Shown piece by piece: positions 9,281-18,900 of a stretch of DNA of 64,000 nucleotides. The stretch spans positions 1 to 64,000 of the forward strand of contig NZ_CABHMS010000009.1 in NCBI RefSeq assembly GCF_902167635.1, in the 5' to 3' direction. The notes beneath the pieces are model-generated. The model ran no database searches, had not been told where the DNA came from, and saw only the letters and a list, made by a program, of their open reading frames with translations. Position 1 is the first letter of the stretch; every line of letters begins with the position of its first letter. Source of the DNA: Chitinophaga vietnamensis. GTDB taxonomy: Bacteria; Bacteroidota; Bacteroidia; Chitinophagales; Chitinophagaceae. The translations under genes and the position numbers were made by a program.

Positions 9281-10786
9281 TTACAGTCTTCCGTTCCAGT
9301 AAGGTGTTTGTTTCATCAGTGGGTTATCCTTGAAGATATTCCTGTTGATGGGCCAATATGTTCTGCCGTAGTTGGCATGGCCTATAGTGAAGGCACCTTC
9401 GAATACGCTATTGAATTTGTCCAGCTTTTGTGTGCGGCAGAGATCCCAATAGGTTTGTCCTTCGGCAAACAGTTCCCTTACTCTTTCATTCACGATAAAC
9501 GTGAAGAGTTTATCACCGGTGAGGGAGGGACTGGTCGGCGCTACACCTGCACGCTGGCGGATTTTGTCTACCAGGCCACGTGCGCCGGCTTCATCACCGA
9601 GTTTGTAGAGCGCTTCCGCGCGGAGCAGGATGATGTCGGATAAACGGTAGATGAGGATATTATTGGAGAACCAGGGATCACGTTTGACATCACCATCTTT
9701 ATAGAACACATTCGCGTATTTCCTGAGCATGGGCCATTTGCCATCAAGGGAATAGTACCATATTTTGTAACGGAGATCTGTAGTATCAGATTTGGAGCGG
9801 TCATATATCTTGTTAATGGTTTCCAGGTTCACGAGCCAGGGCACATCGTCGGTGTTCGCCGGCTTGCGGGTGGCCAGGAAGGGGTCGTACAGCGTCCTTT
9901 CACCGATACCCTGTTTGGAGCCTTCGTTCTGATCATAGTTGATATTGATCTCGAAAATGCTTTCGGTGGAATGCCCGATACTCATCTTCACATACTGTGC
10001 GGAGTCGGTGATGAGGGCGAGATTGAACTTGCCGGGATTGTTGACGATATCGCGGGTATTCTCTTCGCATTTAGCGTAGTTGCCCATCCATGCATAGATG
10101 TGTGCTTCCAGTGCCAGTGCGGTGGCGAGGCTGGCGCGGATGCCGCGGTCGTCAGTGCTTTCGGTATTCACAGGCAACAGCTGTTTGGCTTGTTCGAGAT
10201 CAGCGATCGCTTGTGTGAGCACTTTCTGCTGCGCTTCGCGACCATAGTTCTTAGCATCTGCCACATCTTCCACGGCATCTGTTACCAATGGCACATCTCC
10301 CCATACTTTTGAGATGAAGAAATAGTTGAAAGCGCGGAGATAGTAGGCTTCGCCGAGAAAATAATTCTTCCTTTCAGGCACTTTGAATGCACTCACCGGG
10401 ATCGTGGGTATCTTCTTGATCAAGAGGTTGGCCTGTGCGATCGCTTTGTAGAATATGGTCCAGTCCTGAAGATTATCGAGATAACCATAATACACGCCGT
10501 CAAAGGAACCATCCCGCAACTGATGTATGGCGTAGTCGCTGCCGTAGGTGATGAGGAAAGTATTACAAGGCACATCCCCATATACATAGTAGCGGTTTTG
10601 ATCGGTGAGGGCATCGCGCAGCAGGGAATAACCGCCGAGCAGGCCCGCAAACGCATCGTTCTCATTCTGCCAGTACACCCCGCTGGACGGCGTTTCACGC
10701 GGATTCAGCTCCAGCACTTTCTTGCAGGATAGCCCCATCAGGCTGATCACGCACAACAGGCAAGCAATTATATGGATTCGTTTCAT
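9281..10786 (-). CDS. RagB/SusD family nutrient-binding lipoprotein
   Basis: A 501-residue SusD-like lipoprotein (GLSC, Cys21). The N-terminal ELNPRETPSSGVYW, the tetratricopeptide-like helical core and the C-terminal INRNIFKDNPLMKQTP segment, which resembles the SusD closing motif, support the family. It caps the extracellular face of the SusC channel encoded 18 bases upstream and delivers the substrate. No glycoside hydrolase lies in the operon, so the substrate (glycan, peptide or other) cannot be read from context. Confidence 0.93.
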   Translation of the reverse strand: MKRIHIIACLLCVISLMGLSCKKVLELNPRETPSSGVYWQNENDAFAGLLGGYSLLRDALTDQNRYYVYGDVPCNTFLITYGSDYAIHQLRDGSFDGVYYGYLDNLQDWTIFYKAIAQANLLIKKIPTIPVSAFKVPERKNYFLGEAYYLRAFNYFFISKVWGDVPLVTDAVEDVADAKNYGREAQQKVLTQAIADLEQAKQLLPVNTESTDDRGIRASLATALALEAHIYAWMGNYAKCEENTRDIVNNPGKFNLALITDSAQYVKMSIGHSTESIFEININYDQNEGSKQGIGERTLYDPFLATRKPANTDDVPWLVNLETINKIYDRSKSDTTDLRYKIWYYSLDGKWPMLRKYANVFYKDGDVKRDPWFSNNILIYRLSDIILLRAEALYKLGDEAGARGLVDKIRQRAGVAPTSPSLTGDKLFTFIVNERVRELFAEGQTYWDLCRTQKLDKFNSVFEGAFTIGHANYGRTYWPINRNIFKDNPLMKQTPYWNGRL

Positions 10787-10804
10787 ATCATTTTCATTTA
10801 AACG

Positions 10805-13800
10805 TTAAAAGCCGAGATCAATTCCCAGTGTGAACTTCGTGGGGATGGGGTAACCATCGCCATCGTAAACGCCGTAGGCATTCACCGCTTCTGCATCAGG
10901 GATATGCGATTTCTGTAGTGTGAACACATTGTCCATAATGCCATATACACGCAGGCGGCTGAGGTGCAGCGCCTTCAGCACACGCGGAGTGAAGGCATAG
11001 TTGAGCGAGATGTTCTTCAAACGGGCATAGGCTCCACTTTCGATGTACATCGTGCTTTTATCCAGCCAGGCATAGTGATAGTCACGGTCCGCAGAGCGCA
11101 GTGATAAGGACGGAATATCGGCGATATCACCCGGCTTTTTCCAATAGTTGATCTTGGTGAGATCGAACAAGGCGCCCTTGGCAAGATTGATCTCTCCACC
11201 ATCACCGCTACCATCAAACAAGCTCACAAAACGACGGATCTTGTAAGAGTTAAGTATCTGCCGGCCCATGGTGAATGTGAAGAAGAAAGAGAAGGAGAAA
11301 CCTTTATAAGAAATGGTGTTGTTGATACCACCGGTATACTTCGGATTCGGGTCTCCTCCTACGATCTGATCCATCGGCTCTTTGATATAGTAGTTACCTA
11401 CCTGGTCAACCAGGACGGGATCGCCGGCCTTGTAAGGCGTACCCACAAAGTTTTTCAGCGGCTGCCCGGTGAGGTAGTTGAAGGGCACATCAGAGTCTTT
11501 GGAATAAACGCCCCGCTGCTCAAACACGAACATCTGGTTGGCAGGGCGGCCTACATCCAGCAGGTAATCGAAGCCGTAGGCGCCGCCGTTGTACGAAACG
11601 ATCAGGCTTCTGCCACCATTGGGCAGGCTGGTGATGATATTTTTGTTATAAGAGATATTGAAATCGGTAAACCACTGTACCGGGCTTTTATCAGGCAGGT
11701 TCTTGCTGTTGATCATCAATTCCACCCCGGAGTTGCGGATACCGATAGCATTGGTTTTCGCCAGATCGTAACCGCTGTAGATGGGCAACCTGTAATCAAA
11801 GAAGCCGCGGCTGGTACCACGGGAATAGGCATCCACCGTCAGGCGGATACGGTCTTTGAAGAAAGTGGCTTCCAGTCCGATGTTGCTCTGGATCGACTGT
11901 TCCCACGACAGATCACGTTGCGCGATACCGCTGGAATAGTTAGGAATGATCACAGAACCGCCATTGTAGGTAGTGGCTACGGAATTGCTCTTGTCGGCAA
12001 ACTTGGCGGCGTTCACGGTGTAGGTGTTGTAGCCGAGGTAGTTGCTTTCCGGCTGACTGCCCGTAATACCATAGCTACCACGGATCTTCAGGTAACTGAG
12101 CCAGTTGTTGACGCCTTTCATGAATTCTTCGTCGCTGATGATCCAGCCGGCCGATACAGATGGGAAAAAGCCCCAGCGGTTGTTCTTACCAAATTTGGAA
12201 GAAGCGTCAGCATTGAATACGGCCGACAGCAGGTATTTCTCTTTAAAGTCGTAGTTCATCCTCGCAAACAGGCTCTGGAGGCCATATTCCTGGAAAGCGG
12301 AAGTAGCGGTACTGAAGTTTTTATTAGCCGGGTTCACCACATTCACATAATCGTTGGCGATGAAATCCGCATCAGCATATGTGTTGCGATAGGAGTTGTA
12401 TTCCAGGTTCTGACCGCCGATCAGGTTGAGGGTATGGCGTCCGAATTTTTTCGTGTATTCGAGGGTGTTATACACGGTGAGGTGCTCGGATTTATCTGCA
12501 AAGGAAGAAGCAAAGCCAAAGCCGTTATCCCTCACCACCGACGGCGAATAGTAATCGCGGTTGGAGCTTGCGGACTCGTAAGAAAAAGTGGTATTGAACA
12601 TCAGCGATGGCAGGATGGCGTAGTTGAACACGGTGCTCAGCTGCATGCTGTTATTGATGTTCTTGTCGAACTTGCGGCTGTTGCCCACCAGGTAATCTTC
12701 GCCGGCCTGCGTGAGATGATAGAACGACGATGGCAGCTGATCACTGCTGAATGAGAAGTTACCGCCGGTACGCTCGTTCAGGGAACGCGGGCGATCGGTC
12801 CTGTACAGGCGGAAGATGGTGCGGTTATTGAGTTTCGGCGTGATCTGAATGCTCACATTGGAGATCATGCTATACCTTTTGAAACCGGTATTTTTAAGAA
12901 TACCTTCTTCATTGTAATGCCCGAGGCTCACGCGATAGTTCACCAGTTCCGTACCCCCCGCAATAGAGAGGTCATAGTTGTGGATCATACCCTTCTGGTA
13001 GAAGAGACCTTGCCAGTCGGTATTATTATTGAATGCCGGATTGAGGCTATCTGTCAGCATCTGCGGCAATTGATAATTATCTTCCCAATGATTGTATTGT
13101 TGCAGCACATTCAGTTTCATGCGGCGTTCTTCTGCGCCGGTTACGAGTTCTGTAAGTTTGCGCTGTTCAGACATACCGTGATAGGTGCTGAAATTGAACT
13201 GTGCTTTTCCTGCGCGTGCCTTTCTTGTTTTGATGATGATCACACCATTAGAACCTCTGGAGCCATAGATGGCAGCAGCGGAGGCATCTTTCAATACGTC
13301 GATGGACTCAATATCGTTCGGGTTCAAACCCGCCAGCATATTGGTGTTGGTGCCTTGTCCGTAGGTGAGTGAACTGATATCATCGGTAGTGGTGGGGATA
13401 CCGTCGATCACGAAGAGCGGCGAGCTCACCGCCCTGGCGGCATCGAAACCTCTGAGCACGGAGGTATTACCTCTAACTACAAGACTGTTACGTACGCCCG
13501 GCTCACCGGAAAAGTTCTGTACGTTCACACCAGCTACACGGCCCTGCAAAAGCATGTCGAAGCTCGGTGCAGGAATGTCTTTGATCACATCTCCTTTCAC
13601 ACTCGCGATAGCAGCGGTGTTCTTCTTACGGGAAACTTCCTGGTAGCCGATCACCACCACGTCTTTGAGCGACTTAGCATCCGGCGAAAGGCTGATAGTG
13701 ACATTATTCTTGCCATTCACATTGATCTCACGTGACAGATAGCCCACAAAGGATAACTGCAATACATGGGTGTTTCCTTTGAGGGTGATGGTAAAAATAC

Positions 13801-13972
13801 CAGCGGCATTAGTGGTGGTACCATTAGATAAAAGCCCCTTCTCAACGATGGTAACACCGGGAAGCGGCGAACCGGTTTCGTCTTTGACGATACCCGTTAC
13901 TTTCAGGTCCTGCGCCTGTACGGATAGTCCCAGGCACAGCAGACTTAAAAAGTGTAAAAGTTTTCTAAACAT
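10805..13972 (-). CDS. SusC/RagA family TonB-linked outer membrane protein
   Basis: A 1,055-residue importer. Order: signal peptide (1-20, ending VQAQ), carboxypeptidase-regulatory-like beta-sandwich (about 23-105), TonB-box/plug with the SusC marker DVLKDASAAAIYGSRG near residue 230, then a 22-strand barrel ending in the aromatic IDLGF C-terminus needed for BAM insertion. First gene of the operon susC-susD-fasciclin-lipoprotein. Unlike the second Sus locus in this window, no sigma/anti-sigma pair is adjacent, and the regulatory-like domain leads directly into the TonB box without an STN domain. Its upstream leader is long and contains a duplicated segment. Confidence 0.95.
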   Translation of the reverse strand: MFRKLLHFLSLLCLGLSVQAQDLKVTGIVKDETGSPLPGVTIVEKGLLSNGTTTNAAGIFTITLKGNTHVLQLSFVGYLSREINVNGKNNVTISLSPDAKSLKDVVVIGYQEVSRKKNTAAIASVKGDVIKDIPAPSFDMLLQGRVAGVNVQNFSGEPGVRNSLVVRGNTSVLRGFDAARAVSSPLFVIDGIPTTTDDISSLTYGQGTNTNMLAGLNPNDIESIDVLKDASAAAIYGSRGSNGVIIIKTRKARAGKAQFNFSTYHGMSEQRKLTELVTGAEERRMKLNVLQQYNHWEDNYQLPQMLTDSLNPAFNNNTDWQGLFYQKGMIHNYDLSIAGGTELVNYRVSLGHYNEEGILKNTGFKRYSMISNVSIQITPKLNNRTIFRLYRTDRPRSLNERTGGNFSFSSDQLPSSFYHLTQAGEDYLVGNSRKFDKNINNSMQLSTVFNYAILPSLMFNTTFSYESASSNRDYYSPSVVRDNGFGFASSFADKSEHLTVYNTLEYTKKFGRHTLNLIGGQNLEYNSYRNTYADADFIANDYVNVVNPANKNFSTATSAFQEYGLQSLFARMNYDFKEKYLLSAVFNADASSKFGKNNRWGFFPSVSAGWIISDEEFMKGVNNWLSYLKIRGSYGITGSQPESNYLGYNTYTVNAAKFADKSNSVATTYNGGSVIIPNYSSGIAQRDLSWEQSIQSNIGLEATFFKDRIRLTVDAYSRGTSRGFFDYRLPIYSGYDLAKTNAIGIRNSGVELMINSKNLPDKSPVQWFTDFNISYNKNIITSLPNGGRSLIVSYNGGAYGFDYLLDVGRPANQMFVFEQRGVYSKDSDVPFNYLTGQPLKNFVGTPYKAGDPVLVDQVGNYYIKEPMDQIVGGDPNPKYTGGINNTISYKGFSFSFFFTFTMGRQILNSYKIRRFVSLFDGSGDGGEINLAKGALFDLTKINYWKKPGDIADIPSLSLRSADRDYHYAWLDKSTMYIESGAYARLKNISLNYAFTPRVLKALHLSRLRVYGIMDNVFTLQKSHIPDAEAVNAYGVYDGDGYPIPTKFTLGIDLGF

Positions 13973-14237
13973 AGCACTAGTTTTTGGTTGATGTGGTTGA
14001 TAATACGCATAGCACGGCCAGGGGCTCCAGTAGAGCCCAAGCCCGGCGGAACCGGTTCGGATGGAATCTGATGAAACTACAGTGCAATAGCCGGCCGTAT
14101 CCTGCTACAGCAGGACAACAGTACAGCAAACTATAGTTCACAAAATTTACATCTGCACGCCGTGCAGATACACTTTAACCACTATGAATGTGGGCAGGGA
14201 AAGCAAGTGTTGACATGTTACTGATTTTTGGTTGATG
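13973..14237 (-). promoter_or_regulatory. Structured, partly duplicated leader upstream of susC
   Basis: The 13-base string catcaaccaaaaa (minus strand) occurs just before the susC ATG (13981-13993) and again at 14225-14237. Between the copies lie a 19-base palindrome with 9-base arms, atctgcacg/cgtgcagat (14151-14169), and small hairpins at cctgctacagcagg and ggctccagtagagcc. A loose TAnnTTTG-like element (taaattttg) lies near 14140-14148. These suggest a 5' leader with possible RNA-level control, but no known riboswitch class is recognisable. Confidence 0.4.
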
Positions 14238-14290
14238 AGCAGGGCATTCCTGCTAAATGGCAGCGCAACTTGTTTTTTTTCATTATTCAT
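14147..14290 (-). CDS. Possible 47-residue small ORF upstream of susC
   Basis: An open frame starting MNNEKKQVALPF and ending VYLHGVQM, with a gggagg Shine-Dalgarno-like sequence six bases before the ATG. It overlaps the upstream copy of the duplicated leader segment and stops at the palindrome at 14151-14169. A second ATG in another frame (14216, 13 codons) follows the repeat with the same spacing as the susC start. Strong Shine-Dalgarno sites are unusual in this phylum, so this may be coincidence. No homology is recognised. Confidence 0.2.
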   Translation of the reverse strand: MNNEKKQVALPFSRNALLINQKSVTCQHLLSLPTFIVVKVYLHGVQM

Positions 14291-14690
14291 AGTATACCTC
14301 CCGTGCGCCGGGGGAACCGATCAAAACATTTACCTCCTTTTCATTTTAGTAAAAAATCGATTTAGCTTGGTTCTTATACGGAAAAGATCATTGGACAAAA
14401 AAGGTACTGGCATTGATGTGAGAAGAATTGATTTAGCAATTCAAACTTTGGTTGAGATAATAAATACTTTAATTGAGAAGCTAACTGCACAGGCCCGCGA
14501 CTAACAATACAAGGATTAAAGTAACAACTCGAATTTTTTCAATGTTCTTTTTTCTACGGCTAGATCATACACCTAATTCGTTGCGACAGTTATTTAAATG
14601 CTCATGTAAGGTAAAGTTAAAATCAGCGATTATATAATACTGGATTACTTTCTGACAGATTATTGACAAACGTTCCATTTTTTTTACCGT
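14291..14690. other. AT-rich gene-poor stretch
   Basis: About 400 bases clearly more AT-rich than the neighbouring genes. A plus-strand frame (14232-14504) ends with a plausible amphipathic helix (IDLAIQTLVEIINTLIEKL), but its first half reads like translated non-coding DNA and no ATG starts the helical part. A 27-codon minus-strand frame (about 14333-14416) ends MKRR. Either could be a gene remnant. I cannot support a real gene here. Confidence 0.4.
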
Positions 14691-14730
14691 TATTGGTGAG
14701 GAGTATGCAAATATTGTCTCCTCACCAATA
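14691..14730. repeat. Hairpin after the isoaspartyl peptidase gene
   Basis: A 13-bp perfect stem (tattggtgaggag / ctcctcaccaata) with a 14-base loop lies 17-56 bases beyond the stop codon of the minus-strand peptidase gene. It is a likely transcript end, although the run following it on the minus strand is A-rich rather than U-rich, so it is not a textbook intrinsic terminator for that strand. Confidence 0.6.
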
Positions 14731-14746
14731 ATGGATCAATACTTTT

Positions 14747-15823
14747 CTAGTCTTCTTTATAAATACGCACCTCCATTTTACCATCCGCGCTCACGCTCCC
14801 GCGATACATACCAGCGGTATTAAAAGGCATTGCTATGTTACCATCTTTATCAATGGCGATCAAACCACCGTCGCCACCGAGTTTCGGCACTTGTTGCATG
14901 ATCAGCTCATCGGCAGCCTGTTGAATGCTCCATCCTTTATACTCCATCAGATCACTGGTTGTTTTAGCTACCACAAGGCGGATAAAATATTCTCCCCAAC
15001 CGGTGCAGGAAATGGCGCAGGTATTATTATTGGCATAAGTACCGGCGCCGATGATCGGTGAATCACCCACCCTTCCGAATTTTTTGTTGGTCATGCCGCC
15101 GGTAGATGTAGCGGCGGCCAGGTTACCGGCACGGTCTAACGCTACCGCACCTACGGTGCCAAACTTGTGATCCTTGTTTTCGATGCCCAGCAATGCATTG
15201 GGTTTATGAACAGTGGAATCATGATCGAGCTGCACCTGGCTGGAGTCTTGTGCTTTCACCCGCTGCAGGCCTTTCCAGCGATCTTCCGTATAAAAATAGG
15301 AAGGGTCTACGATCTCAAGGCCGGCCTGCTTCGCGAACTTTTCTGCGCCTGCGCCGATCATCATCACATGCTGCGATTTTTCCATCACAGCGCGGGCAGC
15401 GCTGATGGGATTGCGGATAGTGGTAACGCTGGCTACGGCTCCCGCTTGCAGGGTTTTGCCATTCATGATGGCGGCATCCATTTCATTCTTGCCTTCATTG
15501 GTAAATACAGCGCCCTTGCCGGCATTGAACAGGGGATTATCTTCCATGACCCGCACGGCCGCCTCCACAGCATCCAGGCTGCTGCCGCCTTTCCTGAGGA
15601 TATCATAACCCGCCTGCAAGGCCTGCATCAGCCCTGCACGATAAGCCTTTTCACGCTCCGGCGTCATCTGCGATTTCAGGATAGTACCCGCGCCTCCATG
15701 GATCACTAACATATATTTATTCTTTTGTAAGAGGGAATCACCTTCATAACGCGCTACAGCAGCGGCATTCAGCCGCCCTGCCATCAGGATGGTCATCACC
15801 GCAATAAAGATTCTGGTAAGCAT
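14747..15823 (-). CDS. iaaA: Isoaspartyl peptidase / L-asparaginase (type 2, Ntn hydrolase)
   Basis: A 358-residue plant-type asparaginase that removes beta-aspartyl (isoaspartyl) residues from damaged peptides and can hydrolyse asparagine. Near residue 40 is LVIHGGAGT, and the autoprocessing site is KFG|TVGAVALD, with Thr223 as nucleophile. GDSPIIGAGTYAN and CTGWGEYFIR line the active site. An N-terminal hydrophobic segment with a NAAAVA cleavage region indicates export to the periplasm. It is divergent from tamB, with a perfect 45-bp hairpin between them. Confidence 0.92.
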   Translation of the reverse strand: MLTRIFIAVMTILMAGRLNAAAVARYEGDSLLQKNKYMLVIHGGAGTILKSQMTPEREKAYRAGLMQALQAGYDILRKGGSSLDAVEAAVRVMEDNPLFNAGKGAVFTNEGKNEMDAAIMNGKTLQAGAVASVTTIRNPISAARAVMEKSQHVMMIGAGAEKFAKQAGLEIVDPSYFYTEDRWKGLQRVKAQDSSQVQLDHDSTVHKPNALLGIENKDHKFGTVGAVALDRAGNLAAATSTGGMTNKKFGRVGDSPIIGAGTYANNNTCAISCTGWGEYFIRLVVAKTTSDLMEYKGWSIQQAADELIMQQVPKLGGDGGLIAIDKDGNIAMPFNTAGMYRGSVSADGKMEVRIYKED

Positions 15824-15861
15824 ATCACCTTTTTGCTATAAAAATAGAACAAACAATTACG

Positions 15862-15953
15862 AATTACGAATTACGAATTAAGAATTACGGATTTGTGGGG
15901 AGATCATGTGATCTCCCCACAAATCCGTAATTCTTAATTCGTAATTCGTAATT
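15862..15953. repeat. Perfect 45-bp stem hairpin between divergent genes
   Basis: The left arm starts with aattacgaattacgaatt and runs through ggatttgtggggagatca; the right arm is its exact complement after a 2-base spacer. The arms are built from 7-base aattacg units. An extra unit on the left extends beyond the paired region. It lies between genes that point away from each other, so it cannot be an ordinary terminator of either. It ends three bases before the tamB promoter element. Confidence 0.9.
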
Positions 15954-15956
15954 GAT

Positions 15957-15964
15957 TATTTTTG
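15957..15964 (+). promoter_or_regulatory. TAnnTTTG -7 promoter element for tamB
   Basis: TATTTTTG matches the Bacteroidota -7 consensus exactly. Transcription would begin near 15970, just upstream of the only start-like codon preceding the tamB N-terminus. This placement supports a start near 15983. Confidence 0.5.
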
Positions 15965-15982
15965 CGAGATAAAATTTAGCGC

Positions 15983-18900
15983 CTGAGAAAAGTACGGAAA
16001 ATATTATCAGTAGTTTTATTGTGTTTGTTGGGCCTCATCATTTTGATCGGGATACTGGTAAACATCCCGGCTGTACAGAACTATCTTGTGCATGTGGCCA
16101 CCGCCCGCCTGTCGGAACAACTGAATACACGTGTAGAGATACAACATGTGAACCTGCGGCTGTTCAATAGCATGGACCTGGAAGGGGCGCTGATCGAAGA
16201 TCAGCATAAAGACACGCTCCTGTACGCGGGCCGCCTCCGGCTGCGCATTACCGACTGGTTCTTTTTCCAGGACAAGCCCGTGATCAAATTCATTGGTCTC
16301 GACGATGCACAGCTGAACCTGATCCGCCATCGCAACGATTCCGTCTGGAACTATGCCTTCATCTCCGATGCCTTCGCCCCCGCTCACCCCGATACCAGCC
16401 ATACGCCGTCAAAAGGCATCTCCCTCGATCTCAAAAAAATTGATCTGCACAACATCAAGATCAACCAGGTAGATGCCTGGGTGGGAGAAGATATGCGGGC
16501 CACCGCCAAACGTATCTATCTCGACGCCAAAAACCTCGACCTGCAAAAACATAATATCGATATACAGGAACTGCTGCTCGACAAGCCCAGCTTCATCATC
16601 AGCAGCTATGCCTCCTCTCCCCTGCGCAAAAAACGCGTCCATCCCGAAGCAGCCCCCCTCGTAGCCGATACCTCCAAAGTACCGGCCCTGCGATGGAACA
16701 ACGATAACTGGAAACTGATCATCAAAGAACTCTATATCAGGGACGGCCTCCTTGGCGTGGATAACCCCGACGACTCTACGAAAATAACAAACGGCTACTT
16801 CGCGCCCAATCATATCCGGTTTGGCAGCATCAACCTCGCCCTTACCAATACCAGCCTGGTGAAAGACAGCGTGATCGGCGATCTCAGCCTCACCACCAAA
16901 GAACGCTGCGGCTTTGAAGTGAAAAAACTCAACTGCCGCTTTAAAATGTCGCCGGTGGAAATGGAGTTCAACCACCTCGACCTCGAAACCAACCGCAGTC
17001 ATATCGGCGACTACTACACTATGCAGTATGCCGATATCAATGATATGAACGACTATATCAACAGCGTATTCATGCAAGCCCGCTTCAAGGACTGCAAACT
17101 CTCGTCTGATGATATCGCCTTCTTCGCGCCACCGCTCTCCTCCTGGAAAAAGGAGATCAAACTCAACGGAAAAGCCCGCGGCCCTGTCAGCAACCTGAAA
17201 GCATCCGATATCGACCTCGATGCCGGTAACACCACACACCTCAAAGGTACCCTTGAAATGCGCGGCCTGCCGGACATCTACGAAACATTCATCGACTTCC
17301 GCGCCGAAGAACTCGTGACCACCGGCAACGACGTAATGCAAATCATGCCCATCGTAAAAGAGGTGAAGACCGTCCGCATCGACCGCCTCTCGTCTATCCG
17401 CTTCGCAGGAAGCTATACCGGCTTTGTGAACGACTTCGTGGCCTATGGCCAGTTCCAGACCAACCTCGGGAAAGTCAATTCCGATATCAACTTCAAAACC
17501 AACCGCGATATCCCGGTATATTCCGGTAGTCTTACTACCAGCAATTTCGACCTCGGCGCCCTGCTGGATAACAGCAACATCGGCGAAGTAAGTCTTGATG
17601 CAAAAATCAATGGCGAAGGCTTCAACTTCAAAACGCTCAAATCCAGCGTGGATGCGGATGTAAAAAACATCTCCCTCTACGGCTACAACTATCAGAACAT
17701 CAAAACCAAAGGGGAAATGAGCCGCAAATTCTTCAATGGCTCCCTCACCGCCAATGATCCCAACCTCGATATGGACTTCGCCGGTACGATCGACTTCAAC
17801 CAGGCATTGCCGGTATTCAAGTTCAATTCCGAGATCCGCAAAAGCGACTTGAAAGCATTACATATCACCGAAGATTCCGTTACGCTGCAAGCCAAGCTGG
17901 ACCTCAATTTCGCCGGTAACAACATCGATAACTTCGATGGCAGCGCACGCATGTACGAAGTGTCTGTTTTCAAAGACAAAAAACGCCTGGAGTTCGACTC
18001 CCTCGCCATCTCCACGCACGTGCAGGACAATATGAAGATACTGGAACTCGCCGGCAGCGAGGTGTCCGGCTATGTGAAAGGGACCTACAGCTTCCTCGAA
18101 CTGCCCAATGCTTTCCAGCTGCTGCTGAATAAATATTATCCCAGCTTCTTTAAAGCGCCGAACGACAGGAATATCCACGAAGATTTCAGCTTCGCATTCC
18201 AGTTCGGCCAGGTGGCCAAACTGCTGAAAGGCTTTACCACCAAGCTTTCCGGCTTCGACCAAACCAAGGTGGAAGGCGCGCTCAATACCAATACCGGCGC
18301 ACTGTCCCTGAATGTGAACGTACCCGAAGCAGCCTATCTCGGTTACCGGGTGCAGGACTTACAGGTACGTGGCGAAGGTAATTTCAACAAGATCAATCTC
18401 AGTACCAACCTCGGGAAAGTGTTCAACGGCAACAACCAGGTACTGCAAAATACCTTGCTGATAGCCAGTTCCAGCCATGATACCTCCTTCATCAAACTGG
18501 ATCTGCAATCGCTCGATACTACCTCGCTGGATGGTTTCTATGCCCGCGTGGTGACGGTGCCCGAAGGCCTCAAGATCAATTTCCTGAACAGTGCCTTCAC
18601 CGTCAACGAGCGCCAGTGGAACGTTGCGCCGGGTAATGAAATATATTGGAGCAAACATTTCCTGACTGTCAAGAACCTGCGCATCACCCGCAATGATCAG
18701 AGCGTAACCGTTGAAACCAATGAATTCAATCCCGATGAATCCAAGTTTATCGTTACGCTCAAAAACCTGAGCCTCGCAGATGTCATCCCCTCGCAGCTCA
18801 TCACGACCCGCATCGAAGGGGTGACCGATGGTACTATCAACATCTCCGATCCTACGCAGAACCTTGATATCAATACAGCGCTGCGCACCCGTCAGCTGCG

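Noticed and set aside
14232-14504. A 90-codon plus-strand frame in the susC-iaaA gap
   Set aside because: Its first half covers the duplicated leader and shows no protein-like pattern, and the helical end lacks a start codon. Kept only as a possible remnant.
16409-17341. A 310-codon minus-strand frame within tamB
   Set aside because: It lies wholly inside a gene with clear TamB features and reads as a compositional mirror with no recognisable domain.
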